From Promicromonospora soli (GTDB taxonomy: Bacteria; Actinomycetota; Actinomycetes; Actinomycetales; Cellulomonadaceae): a stretch of 64,000 nucleotides of DNA. The notes under the pieces are model-generated. The model searched no databases and was not told the origin of the DNA. It saw only the letters and a program-made list of their open reading frames with translations. Made by a program: the position numbers and the translations under genes. Below are positions 46,287 through 54,793 of the stretch, piece by piece. The stretch covers positions 613,993-677,992 of the forward strand of contig NZ_BNAS01000003.1 in NCBI RefSeq assembly GCF_014653785.1, given 5' to 3'. Position 1 is the first letter of the stretch, and the number at the start of each line of letters is the position of its first letter.

Positions 46287-47420
46287 ATGACTTCGGCCGC
46301 CGCCTCATCGTCCCCGATCGACGACTTCTTCGCCGTTGTACCCGCCGGTGGGTCCGGGACCCGGCTCTGGCCGCTCTCGCGGGGCGGGGAACCCAAGTTC
46401 CTGCACGACCTCGTGGGTTCCGGCATGTCGCTGCTGCAGGCCACCGAGCGCCGCCTGCGTCCCCTGGCGGGGCCCGACGGCGTCGTGCTGGTCACGGGTG
46501 AGCAGCACGTCGCGGCCTGCCGCGCGCAGCTCCCGGGCCTGTCCGACGGTGCGGTGCTCGCCGAGCCGTCCCCTCGCGAGTCCATGGCGGCGATCGGCCT
46601 CGCGGCCGCCGTGCTGGAGAAGCGGCACGGCGACGTGGTGATCGGCTCGTTCGCCGCGGACCACGTGATCCACGGGGCTCGCGCGTTCGAGATGGCGGTC
46701 CGGGAGGCCGTGGCGGCGGCGCGCGCCGGCTACGTGACGACCGTCGGCATCGCCGCGTCCCGGCCGTCGACCGCGTTCGGGTACGTGCGCTCGGGCGAGC
46801 CGCTCGGCGTCGAGGGCGCGGCACACGCGCTGCACGTGCGCGGGTTCACGGAGAAGCCCGACGCGGCTACCGCACGGGTCTACCTCGCCTCGGGCGAGTA
46901 CCGGTGGAATGCCGGCATGTTCGTGTCGCGCACGTCGGTGCTCCTGGGGCACCTCGCCGAGCAGCGGTCTGCCCTGCACGACGGGCTGCGGACCGTCGCC
47001 GACGCGTGGGACACCCCGCACCGCGCCGCGGTGCTCGCGGAGGTGTGGCCGGGCCTGGAGAAGATCGCCATCGACCACGCGGTGGCCGAGCCGGTGGCGG
47101 CGGCGGGCGGCGTCGCGGTCGTGCCGGGAACGTTCGGCTGGGACGACGTCGGGGACTACAACTCGCTCGCCGTGCTCCTGCCGTCCGACGACGACCGGGG
47201 CGCCAAGGTGCTGGGCGACCCCGCCGACGTGCTCCGCATCGACAGCGCCGGCTCGGTGGTGGTCCCGGCGTCGGGCCGGCTGGTGACGGTGCTGGGGCTC
47301 GACGACGTCGTCGTCGTCGACACGCCCGATGCGCTGCTCGTGACCACGCGCGCCCGCGCGCAGCAGGTCAAGGAGGTGGTGGCGGCCGTGCGCGAGCGTG
47401 GCCGCGAAGACCTGCTCTGA
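46287..47420 (+). CDS. manC: Mannose-1-phosphate guanylyltransferase
   Basis: This 377-residue enzyme makes GDP-mannose from GTP and mannose 1-phosphate for glycan and glycolipid synthesis. The nucleotidyltransferase signature AVVPAGGSGTRLWPLSRGGEPKFL begins near residue 16, then SFAADHVI and the sugar-binding GFTEKPD follow, and WNAGMFVSRTSVLL is the conserved later motif. It is a single-function GMP protein without the isomerase domain of the larger ManC type. The ATG at 46287 gives the usual N-terminus; an upstream ATG at 46248 is in frame. Only a weak CATCCT box lies six bases before the start. It is divergent from the sdh operon. Confidence 0.92.
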   Translation: MTSAAASSSPIDDFFAVVPAGGSGTRLWPLSRGGEPKFLHDLVGSGMSLLQATERRLRPLAGPDGVVLVTGEQHVAACRAQLPGLSDGAVLAEPSPRESMAAIGLAAAVLEKRHGDVVIGSFAADHVIHGARAFEMAVREAVAAARAGYVTTVGIAASRPSTAFGYVRSGEPLGVEGAAHALHVRGFTEKPDAATARVYLASGEYRWNAGMFVSRTSVLLGHLAEQRSALHDGLRTVADAWDTPHRAAVLAEVWPGLEKIAIDHAVAEPVAAAGGVAVVPGTFGWDDVGDYNSLAVLLPSDDDRGAKVLGDPADVLRIDSAGSVVVPASGRLVTVLGLDDVVVVDTPDALLVTTRARAQQVKEVVAAVRERGREDLL

Positions 47421-47504
47421 CCACCGGTCGTGCCGGTACGTCTCACCATCGTCCATATGGTGGGACGGTTCGTCCCCAATCGTGTCTCGCGGGCCGGACG
47501 GCGA

Positions 47505-47510
47505 TACCGT
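47505..47510 (+). promoter_or_regulatory. -10 box of a leaderless promoter for the M20 amidohydrolase gene
   Basis: TACCGT lies six bases before the GTG at 47517, which has no ribosome site. The spacing matches the other leaderless genes of the window. Confidence 0.5.
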
Positions 47511-47516
47511 GGTCAC

Positions 47517-48812
47517 GTGAACCCGACCCCACAGACCGATCTCGCCGAACTGGATCACATCGTTTCGAACGATCAGATGCCGGTCGGGGACGTGCCCGGG
47601 GGAGACGTAGCGGCTGTCATCGCGGGTCTGGCCGCCCGCGTGGGCGAGCTGACGGACAGCCTGGACGCCGAGCTGATCGCGTTCCGCCGCGACGTGCACA
47701 GCCACCCGGAGCTGTCCCGCAAGGAGACGCGCACCACCGCGCGCGTGGCCGAGCGCCTGCGGGCAGCCGGCCTGGAGCCGCGCCTGCTGCCGCTGCCTAT
47801 GAGCTCCGGCCTGGTCTGCGACATCGGCCCCGACCACGGGCCTGACGGCGAGGGCCGGGTCGGCCTGCGCGCCGACCTGGACGCCCTCCCGCTGCAGGAG
47901 ACCAGCGGCGTGGAGTTCGCCTCGACCCATCCGGGGGTGGCCCACGCGTGCGGGCACGACGTGCACACCACGGTGGTGCTCGGCGCGGGCCTCGTGCTCG
48001 CGCGGCTGCACCAGGAGGGGCGGCTGCGCCGCGGCGTGCGGCTCTTCTTCCAGCCCGCCGAGGAGGTCTTCCCGGGTGGCGCCGAAGACATCATCAACCG
48101 GACCTCCGAGCTCGACGGCGTCGACCGGATGGCGGCGCTGCACTGCGACCCGAAGTTCGACGTCGGGCACGTCGGTACCCGCATCGGCCCCATCACCTCG
48201 GCGAGCGACTCCGTGATGGTGACCATCTCGTCGCCCGGGGGCCACACGTCCCGCCCCCACCTCACCGGCGACGTCGTGTTCGCGCTCGGCCAGGTCATCA
48301 CGCAGACGCCGGCCGTGCTCGGCCGGCGGCTCGACCCGCGCTCCGGCGTGAACCTGACGTGGGGCGCGGTCCAGGCCGGCTCGACCCCCAACGCGATCCC
48401 GTCCAGCGGCGTCGTCAAGGGCACGCTGCGCTGCCTCGACGTGCGTGCGTGGGAGCGGTCGGGCGAGCTGGTGCGCGAGGCGGTTGAGCAGATCGTCGCG
48501 CCGTACGAGGTGAGCGTCTCGGTGACGGTGACGCACGGCGTTCCGCCGGTCGAGAACCAGGCCGAGGCGACCGGCGACCTCGAGGCAGCGATCCGCGACG
48601 CCATCGGCTTGGACGCCGTGCAGCTCACCGAGCAGTCGATGGGCGGCGAGGACTTCGCCTGGTTCCTCCGCAAGGTGCCTGGCACCATGGCCCGCCTCGG
48701 CGTGCGCACGCCGGGCGGCCGCACCTACGACCTGCACCAGGGCGACCTCGTCGTGGACGAGCGCGCGATCGGCGTCGGCGTCCGGGCCCTGGCCCAGTTC
48801 GCGGCCCGCTGA
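47517..48812 (+). CDS. M20-family metal-dependent amidohydrolase
   Basis: The 431-residue protein belongs to the M20D/IAA-amino-acid-hydrolase-like group, which splits N-acyl amino acids or related amides. Motifs visible are RRDVHSHPELS, RADLDALPL, HACGHDVHTT with the metal ligands, FQPAEE with the catalytic glutamate, and GGEDFAWF near the end. The first 45 residues are an extra polar tail. The substrate cannot be inferred. The GTG at 47517 has a TACCGT box six bases upstream; an in-frame reading further upstream is possible but has no start support. Confidence 0.88.
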   Translation: MNPTPQTDLAELDHIVSNDQMPVGDVPGGDVAAVIAGLAARVGELTDSLDAELIAFRRDVHSHPELSRKETRTTARVAERLRAAGLEPRLLPLPMSSGLVCDIGPDHGPDGEGRVGLRADLDALPLQETSGVEFASTHPGVAHACGHDVHTTVVLGAGLVLARLHQEGRLRRGVRLFFQPAEEVFPGGAEDIINRTSELDGVDRMAALHCDPKFDVGHVGTRIGPITSASDSVMVTISSPGGHTSRPHLTGDVVFALGQVITQTPAVLGRRLDPRSGVNLTWGAVQAGSTPNAIPSSGVVKGTLRCLDVRAWERSGELVREAVEQIVAPYEVSVSVTVTHGVPPVENQAEATGDLEAAIRDAIGLDAVQLTEQSMGGEDFAWFLRKVPGTMARLGVRTPGGRTYDLHQGDLVVDERAIGVGVRALAQFAAR

Positions 48813-48965
48813 CCGCTCGTTGTTCCTGTCGATGACGCTTCGGTAACGACTTACTCCGGTTACCGTCTCGAAACCCGAAATGCGGGATGCGCTGGCTACC
48901 CTCGGTGCGGTATAGGGCCCCAGATCTGTTTGGACAGGCCCGTCTGGACCATCGAAGGAGCACCA

Positions 48966-50042
48966 GTGAAGAAGGCTGTTCGGCTCACCGCCCTTGCGGG
49001 AGCAGCGGCGCTCGCGCTCGCAGCATGCGGCGAAGCCCCCACCGAGACCACCGGCGACGGAGCTGCCAGCGACTTCAAGCCCTGCATCGTCTCGGACGCC
49101 GGCGGGTTCGACGACAAGAGCTTCAACCAGCTCAGCTTCGAGGGCGCGTCGGCGGCGGCCGAGGAGCTCGGCACCGAGGTCGTCGACGTCCAGTCGACCT
49201 CGGAGAGCGACTACAAGGGCAACATCGAGTCGCTCGTGGGCGAGAGCTGCGACACGATCGTGACGGTCGGCTTCGCGCTGTCGGCGGCCACCATCGAGTC
49301 GGCCACGGCGAACCCCGACATCGACTACATCATCATCGACGACCCGGCCGACGCGGACTTCGACAGCAAGACCGACGCCCCGAACATCAAGCCGCTGCTG
49401 TACGACACGGCGCAGGCGGCGTTCCTGGCCGGCTACCTCGCCGCGGGCTACACGGAGGCCGGCAAGATCGGCACGTTCGGCGGCATGGACTTCCCGACTG
49501 TCACGATCTTCATGGACGGTTTCAAGCAGGGCATCGACTACTTCAACGAGACCAAGGGCGAGAACGTCGAGCTGGTCGGCTGGGACGGCAAGAAGGGCTC
49601 GTTCACGGGTGGCTTCGCGGCCGACCCGGCGGCGAAGACCACCGCCCAGAACATCCTGGACCAGGGTGTCGACGTGATCCTGCCGGTCGGCGGCCCGATC
49701 TACCAGTCTGCGATCGACGCGATCGAGGACTCGGGCGAGGACGTCGCCCTGATCGGCGTGGACGCCGACTTCTACGAGACCGACCCGACCACGCAGGACA
49801 TCGTTCTTACCTCCATCCTGAAGGGGATGGACGTCTCCACCAAGGAGGCCGTGCTCGCCGCGGGCAACGACGAGTTCGACCCGACGCCGTACGTCGGCAC
49901 CCTCGAGAACGGTGGCGTGGACATCGCCCCGCTGCACAACTTCGAGGACAAGGTCGACCCGGCCCTGTGGGAAGAGGTCCAGGCCCTCAGGCAGCAGATC
50001 ATCGACGGTGAGGTCGAGGTGGAGTCCTACCTCGCCCAGTGA
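48966..50042 (+). CDS. BMP family nucleoside-binding lipoprotein
   Basis: This 358-residue lipoprotein captures nucleosides outside the membrane for the ABC importer that follows. The signal peptide ends in the lipobox LAAC with the cysteine near residue 20. The Bmp domain starts CIVSDAGGFDDKSFNQLSFEG, the standard BMP motif, and ILPVGGPIYQSAIDAI follows in the second lobe. The start is GTG at 48966 after GAAGGAG. A hairpin terminator stands between this gene and the ATPase gene, so the lipoprotein can be made in excess. Downstream nucleoside-degrading genes support nucleosides as ligands. Confidence 0.93.
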   Translation: MKKAVRLTALAGAAALALAACGEAPTETTGDGAASDFKPCIVSDAGGFDDKSFNQLSFEGASAAAEELGTEVVDVQSTSESDYKGNIESLVGESCDTIVTVGFALSAATIESATANPDIDYIIIDDPADADFDSKTDAPNIKPLLYDTAQAAFLAGYLAAGYTEAGKIGTFGGMDFPTVTIFMDGFKQGIDYFNETKGENVELVGWDGKKGSFTGGFAADPAAKTTAQNILDQGVDVILPVGGPIYQSAIDAIEDSGEDVALIGVDADFYETDPTTQDIVLTSILKGMDVSTKEAVLAAGNDEFDPTPYVGTLENGGVDIAPLHNFEDKVDPALWEEVQALRQQIIDGEVEVESYLAQ

Positions 50043-50089
50043 CAGCCTGTACGGGCTGATCGGTCGATGACCGAGACTTGACGCAAGAT

Positions 50090-50129
50090 GGTCCCGGGGG
50101 GCACGGTTCACGCCGTGTGCCCCGGGACC
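50090..50129 (+). terminator. Hairpin between the BMP lipoprotein and ATPase genes
   Basis: A 17-bp stem with one two-base internal mismatch and a six-base loop begins 48 bases after the stop. It parallels the hairpin after the peptide-binding protein gene and should dampen read-through into the importer genes. Confidence 0.75.
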
Positions 50130-50164
50130 TGTTATGAGCGGGACCTCCGTCGGGAAGGACATCC

Positions 50165-51688
50165 ATGCTGCTCGAGCTGCGCGGCATCACCAAGCGCTTC
50201 GGCGCGCTCGTCGCGAACGATCACATCGACCTGGTCGTGCAGCCAGGCGAGATCCACTCGCTCCTGGGCGAGAACGGGGCGGGCAAGTCCACCCTGATGA
50301 ACGTGCTCTACGGCCTGTACGACGCCGACGAGGGCGAGATCCTGCTGGACGGCGTCGTCCAGAACTTCTCCGGCCCCGGTGACGCGATGGCCGCGGGCAT
50401 CGGCATGGTGCACCAGCACTTCATGCTCGTGCCCGTCTTCACCGTCGCCGAGAACGTCATGCTCGGCCACGAGCAGACCCGCGGCGGCGGCCGGCTCGAC
50501 CTGGAGGCGGCCCGCGCGCAGGTGAAGGAGATCTCCGCGCGGTTCGGGTTCCACGTGGACCCCGACGCCGTGGTCGAGGACCTGCCCGTGGGCGTGCAGC
50601 AGCGCGTCGAGATCATCAAGGCGCTCTCCCGCAACGCGGACGTGCTGGTCTTCGACGAGCCGACGGCGGTGCTCACGCCGCAGGAGACCGACGAGCTGAT
50701 GGCGATCATGCGCCAGCTGCGCGACGAGGGCTCCGCGATCGTGTTCATCACCCACAAGCTGCGTGAGGTCCGCGAGGTGGCGGACCGCATCACGGTGATC
50801 CGCCACGGCAAGGTGGTGGGCGAGGCGCTGCCTACGGCGTCGGACGCCGAGCTCGCCTCGCTGATGGTGGGGCGCTCGGTGGAGCTGCGGGTGCACAAGG
50901 GCTCGCCGCAGCTGCGCGACAACGGCCTGAAGGTCGCCAACCTGGTCGTCACGAACGAGGTAGGCACCGTCGTGGTGGACGACATCAGCTTCGAGGTGCG
51001 CGGCGGCGAGGTGCTCGTCGTCGCGGGCGTGCAGGGTAACGGGCAGACCGAGCTCACCGAGGCCCTCCTCGGCCTGGAGCACAACGTGTCCGGCAGCATC
51101 ACGCTCGACGGCGAGGAGCTGGTCGGCCGCTCGGTGCGGCGCATCCTCGACGAGGGGGTTGGATTCGTCCCCGAGGACCGCACGCTCGACGGCCTGATCG
51201 GCGAGTTCACGATCGCCGAGAACCTCATGCTCGACCGCTCCGACGGGCCGCCGTTCGTGAAGGCGGGGGCTCTGCAGCTGCCCTTCCGCGACCGGTTCGC
51301 CAAGGAGAAGGTCGCCGAGTTCGACGTCCGCACGCAGGGCATCACCACGCAGGTGGGGCGTCTGTCGGGCGGTAACCAGCAGAAGGTGGTGCTTGCGCGC
51401 GAGCTGTCGCGCGACCTGCGCCTGTTCGTCGCGGCGCAGCCGACGCGTGGCGTGGACGTGGGCTCCATCGAGTTCATCCACAAGCGGATCGTCGCCACGC
51501 GCGACGCCGGCGTGCCGGTCCTGGTGGTCTCCACCGAGCTCGACGAGGCGGTGGCCCTGGCCGACCGGATCATGGTGATGTATCGCGGCACGGTCGTCGG
51601 CATCGTGCCCGCGGACACCCCGCGCGACGTGCTGGGCCTGATGATGGCGGGGATCTCCCCGGAGGACGCGAAGGGAGAGGTCGCGTGA
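50165..51688 (+). CDS. Nucleoside ABC transporter ATPase (NupO/YufO type)
   Basis: The 507-residue protein carries two nucleotide-binding domains of the sugar/nucleoside type. Domain 1 (about 3-240) has GENGAGKST and VLVFDEPTAVLTPQE. Domain 2 (about 258-500) has the degenerate P-loop GVQGNGQTE, the signature LSGGNQQKVVLARE and AAQPTRGVDVGS, where Gln replaces the catalytic glutamate. Such asymmetry is usual in this family, so domain 1 should do most of the hydrolysis. The ATG at 50165 follows GGAAGGAC. The permease gene overlaps its stop by four bases. Confidence 0.95.
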   Translation: MLLELRGITKRFGALVANDHIDLVVQPGEIHSLLGENGAGKSTLMNVLYGLYDADEGEILLDGVVQNFSGPGDAMAAGIGMVHQHFMLVPVFTVAENVMLGHEQTRGGGRLDLEAARAQVKEISARFGFHVDPDAVVEDLPVGVQQRVEIIKALSRNADVLVFDEPTAVLTPQETDELMAIMRQLRDEGSAIVFITHKLREVREVADRITVIRHGKVVGEALPTASDAELASLMVGRSVELRVHKGSPQLRDNGLKVANLVVTNEVGTVVVDDISFEVRGGEVLVVAGVQGNGQTELTEALLGLEHNVSGSITLDGEELVGRSVRRILDEGVGFVPEDRTLDGLIGEFTIAENLMLDRSDGPPFVKAGALQLPFRDRFAKEKVAEFDVRTQGITTQVGRLSGGNQQKVVLARELSRDLRLFVAAQPTRGVDVGSIEFIHKRIVATRDAGVPVLVVSTELDEAVALADRIMVMYRGTVVGIVPADTPRDVLGLMMAGISPEDAKGEVA

Positions 51689-53049
51689 GCGCGCCTGAGT
51701 CGAACACCGGGCCGGGCCCGGAGCCCACCTCCGGACAGGAGGGCCGGCTCGATCCCGGCACCGCCGAGGAGCTGGAGCAGGAGCGGGCGCGCGAGGCCGG
51801 CGGAGCGGCGGTCGCCCCCGCAGCCGACACGGAGAGCCGCCTGGCCAAGGGCCTGCAGCAGGCCATGAGCAGCAACTGGACCGTGTCCGCGGGCGCCGTG
51901 CTGCTCGCCGTCCTGGCGGGCTCGATCATGATCGCGTTCACCGACGAGGAGGTGAAGGAGGCCTCGGCCTACTTCTTCGCGCGACCCCAGGACACCCTCG
52001 TCGCGCTCGGCCAGGCGATCGGCGGCGCGTACTCGGCGCTGTTCCGCGGCTCGGTCGTGAACGTGCAGGCGCCGGACTTCGTCACCGCCATCCGGCCCCT
52101 CACGGAGACGCTCAGCTATGCGACCCCGCTCATCGCGGCGGGCCTCGGCGTGGCGCTCGCGTTCCGGGCCGGCCTGTTCAACATCGGTGGCCAGGGGCAG
52201 ATGCTCATGGCGGCCGCGGCGGCTGGCTGGGTGGGCTTCGGCATCAGCGGCGTGCCGTTCCCGCTGCACCTCCTGATGGCCGTCGTGGCCGGCGTCGCGG
52301 CGGGCGCCCTGTGGGCCGGGCTGGCGGGTCTGCTCAAGGCCCGTACCGGCGCGCACGAGGTGATCGTCACGATCATGCTCAACTACGTGGCGTTCTACCT
52401 GATCGCCTACCTCCTGGCGACGCCCGGGCTGCTGCAGGCGCCCGGGTCGTCCAACCCGAAGACGCCGCCGACGCCGGAGTCGGCGCAGCTCCCGCCACTG
52501 CTGGGCGAGCGGTTCAACCTGACCTGGGGCTTCGTCCTGGCGGTGCTCGCCGTGGTCGGCGTGTGGTGGCTGCTCAACCGGTCGTCCGTCGGCTTCTCGT
52601 ACCGTGCGGTCGGGGAGAACCCGCGCGCCGCCCGGGTGGCCGGCATCGACACCGGCCGCGCGACCGTGAGCTCCATGCTCGTGTCCGGCGGGCTCGTCGG
52701 CCTGGCCGGCGTGTCGCAGGTGCTGGGCGGCGTCACCACGGGCTTCAGCTCCGACATCGACGCCGGCATCGGGTTCGACGCCATCACCGTCGCCCTGCTC
52801 GGCGGGTCCAACCCGTGGGGCGTGCTCGCTGCCGGCATCCTGTTCGGCGCGTTCAAGGCCGGCGGTACCACCATGCAGGCCGCCGAGGGTGTCCCGAGCG
52901 ACATCGTGCTCGTCGTCCAGTCACTCATCGTGCTGTTCATCGCGGCACCGCCGCTCGTCCGGGCGATCTTCCGGCTGCCCGACCCGACCCGGCGTCGGGC
53001 ACCGAAGAAGCCGAAGGCGACCCGGAACCGGAAGGAGGCGGCAGCGTGA
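51685..53049 (+). CDS. Nucleoside ABC transporter permease (NupP type)
   Basis: This 454-residue protein forms one half of the importer channel, of the BPD_transp_2 type with about ten helices. The cytoplasmic N-terminus (about 60 residues) is acidic and unusually long. The core shows ATPLIAAGLGVALAFRAGLFNIGGQGQ, the family's most conserved stretch, GAHEVIVTIMLNY, and later the FDAITVALLGGSNPWGVL region. Start and stop both overlap the neighbours by four bases (GTGA at each end), so four genes in a row are translationally coupled. Purine or pyrimidine nucleosides are the probable cargo. Confidence 0.93.
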   Translation: MSAPESNTGPGPEPTSGQEGRLDPGTAEELEQERAREAGGAAVAPAADTESRLAKGLQQAMSSNWTVSAGAVLLAVLAGSIMIAFTDEEVKEASAYFFARPQDTLVALGQAIGGAYSALFRGSVVNVQAPDFVTAIRPLTETLSYATPLIAAGLGVALAFRAGLFNIGGQGQMLMAAAAAGWVGFGISGVPFPLHLLMAVVAGVAAGALWAGLAGLLKARTGAHEVIVTIMLNYVAFYLIAYLLATPGLLQAPGSSNPKTPPTPESAQLPPLLGERFNLTWGFVLAVLAVVGVWWLLNRSSVGFSYRAVGENPRAARVAGIDTGRATVSSMLVSGGLVGLAGVSQVLGGVTTGFSSDIDAGIGFDAITVALLGGSNPWGVLAAGILFGAFKAGGTTMQAAEGVPSDIVLVVQSLIVLFIAAPPLVRAIFRLPDPTRRRAPKKPKATRNRKEAAA

Positions 53050-54344
53050 GCGCCGACCACAAGACCACCCAGCTGGACGCGCCGCTGTCGGAGACGACGC
53101 GCACGGTGACGCTCGTGACCTGGAAGACGGTGGGCGTGCTGCTCGTCGTGACCGTGCTGTACGCGCTGCTGCTGATCGCGGTCCCGCACTCTGGCGACAC
53201 GCGGTTCCTGCTGTCGCAGCGCAGCGACTTCTTCCAGATCCCGGTGATCGTGGTGCCGGCGGCGCCGTTCGCCTGGGCGTGCGGGGCGGTCATGCTCGCG
53301 GTGACGGCCGTCGCCGTCGTGCTCACGGCACGCGGCCGCAGGACGCCGCTCTGGCTCGTCGTGATCTACTCCCTGGCCGGTCTCGCGGGATTCCTGGCCT
53401 GGGCCGGGGCCGGCAGCCCGCGTGACCTGTCGATAGTGGGCCTGCTCGGCGGCGCCGTGCTCTGGTCCGTGCCGTTCGTGTACGGCGCCCTGGGCGGCGT
53501 GATCGGTGAGCGGTCGGGCGTGGTCAACATCGCCATCGAGGCGCAGCTCCTCGGCGCGGCGTTCACGGCGGCGATCGTCTCCTCGATCACGAACAGTGCC
53601 TTTGCCGGGCTCTTCGCGGCTGTCTTCGCGGGCGCGCTCGTGGCGCTCGTGCTCGGCCTGTTCGCGATCACGTACCACGTGAACCAGGTGATCGTGGGTG
53701 TGGTGCTGAACGTGCTGGTCGTCGGCCTGACGAGCTTCCTGTACTCGCAGGTGCTCGTGCCGAGCGCGGAGACGCTGAACTCGACCACACGGTTCGCGTC
53801 CATCCCGATCCCGGTGCTGTCGGACATCCCCGTGCTCGGCCCGGTCCTGTTCGACCAGCCGCTGCCCATCTACCTGATGTTCATCGCCGTGCCCACGGTC
53901 TGGTACACGCTGAACCGCACCCGCTGGGGTCTGCGCCTGCGTGCCGTGGGCGAGCACCCGAAGGCCGCCGACACAGTCGGCATCGACGTGGTGCGTACCC
54001 GGTACAACGCCGTGCTCGTCGCGGGCGCCGTGGCCGGGCTGGGCGGTGCGTTCTACACCACCGTCTACCTGAGCCAGTTCGGCGAGAACATGACCGGCGG
54101 CGCGGGCTATATCGCGCTCGCCGCGGTGATCTTCGGCAAGTGGGACCCGATCCGGTCCGCGTTCGCGGGCCTGCTGTTCGGGTTCGCCTCCAACCTGCAG
54201 AACGTGCTGTCCGTCGTCGGCTCGCCCGTGCCGAGCCAGTTCATGCTCATGGTGCCGTACGTCGTCACCCTGCTCGCCGTGGCCGGCCTCGTCGGGCGTT
54301 CGCGTCCGCCGGCCGCGTCGGGCGAGCCGTACATCAAGGGATGA
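53046..54344 (+). CDS. Nucleoside ABC transporter permease (NupQ type)
   Basis: The 432-residue protein is the second channel half. After about 30 polar residues come helices that precede the family core, then PFVYGALGGVIGERSGVVNIAIEAQLL, HVNQVIVGVVLNVL, and GGAGYIALAAVIFGKWDP. About 120 residues with three or four helices precede the core, making it longer than the roughly 310-residue standard form. The start is GTG at 53046. Its stop overlaps the cytidine deaminase ATG, which links uptake directly to nucleoside breakdown. Confidence 0.93.
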   Translation: MSADHKTTQLDAPLSETTRTVTLVTWKTVGVLLVVTVLYALLLIAVPHSGDTRFLLSQRSDFFQIPVIVVPAAPFAWACGAVMLAVTAVAVVLTARGRRTPLWLVVIYSLAGLAGFLAWAGAGSPRDLSIVGLLGGAVLWSVPFVYGALGGVIGERSGVVNIAIEAQLLGAAFTAAIVSSITNSAFAGLFAAVFAGALVALVLGLFAITYHVNQVIVGVVLNVLVVGLTSFLYSQVLVPSAETLNSTTRFASIPIPVLSDIPVLGPVLFDQPLPIYLMFIAVPTVWYTLNRTRWGLRLRAVGEHPKAADTVGIDVVRTRYNAVLVAGAVAGLGGAFYTTVYLSQFGENMTGGAGYIALAAVIFGKWDPIRSAFAGLLFGFASNLQNVLSVVGSPVPSQFMLMVPYVVTLLAVAGLVGRSRPPAASGEPYIKG

Positions 54345-54793
54345 GGATTGTGGACGTGGACCCTGTGGACCCTGTGGACTCGACAGACCCGGTGGACTGG
54401 GACGGCCTGCGGGCGGCAGCCCGGGGCGCCCTCGACAAGGCGTACGCGCCGTACTCGCAGTACCCCGTGGGCGCCGCCGCGCTGGCCGACGACGGCCGCC
54501 TGCTCACCGGCGCGAACATCGAGAACGCCGCGTACGGGGTCGCCCTGTGTGCCGAGTGCTCCCTCGTCAGCGCCCTGGTGATGTCAGGAGGCGGGCGGTT
54601 CACGGCGTTCGCCTGCGTGAACGCGCTCGGCGAGGCGATCATGCCGTGCGGCCGCTGCCGCCAGATCCTGTGGGAGCACGGCGGTCCGGAGCTGCTCGTG
54701 GACACCCCGAAGGGCGTGGTACCGATGACCGAAATACTGCCGCAGGCCTTCGGGCCGGGCGACCTAGACCACGTGCGGGAGGCGACCCGATGA
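54341..54793 (+). CDS. cdd: Cytidine deaminase
   Basis: Cdd converts cytidine and deoxycytidine to uridine and deoxyuridine. The 150-residue protein shows the zinc site in ALCAECS (Cys, catalytic Glu) and PCGRCRQIL (two Cys), and the substrate segment GANIENAAYG. An N-terminal extension of about 20 residues consists of VDP-type repeats (VDVDPVDPVDSTDPVD) from a small tandem duplication of GTGGAC-like units. A GTG after the repeat could also start the protein, but the ATG at 54341 overlaps the previous stop and fits the coupled operon. Confidence 0.95.
   Translation: MRIVDVDPVDPVDSTDPVDWDGLRAAARGALDKAYAPYSQYPVGAAALADDGRLLTGANIENAAYGVALCAECSLVSALVMSGGGRFTAFACVNALGEAIMPCGRCRQILWEHGGPELLVDTPKGVVPMTEILPQAFGPGDLDHVREATR

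Noticed and set aside
46305..50162. Very long open frame on the minus strand (over 1200 codons)
   Set aside because: It lies opposite manC, the M20 gene and the BMP lipoprotein gene, all with clear motifs. Its composition is that of a high-GC antisense shadow and it has no recognisable domain.
51421..51465. Missing catalytic glutamate in the second ATPase domain of the nucleoside importer
   Set aside because: This Gln-for-Glu change and the degenerate P-loop are normal for NupO/YufO-type proteins.
54347..54400. VDP repeats at the start of cytidine deaminase as a separate functional domain
   Set aside because: It is a short duplication of GTGGAC-like units in a disordered tail; the enzyme core is complete without it.
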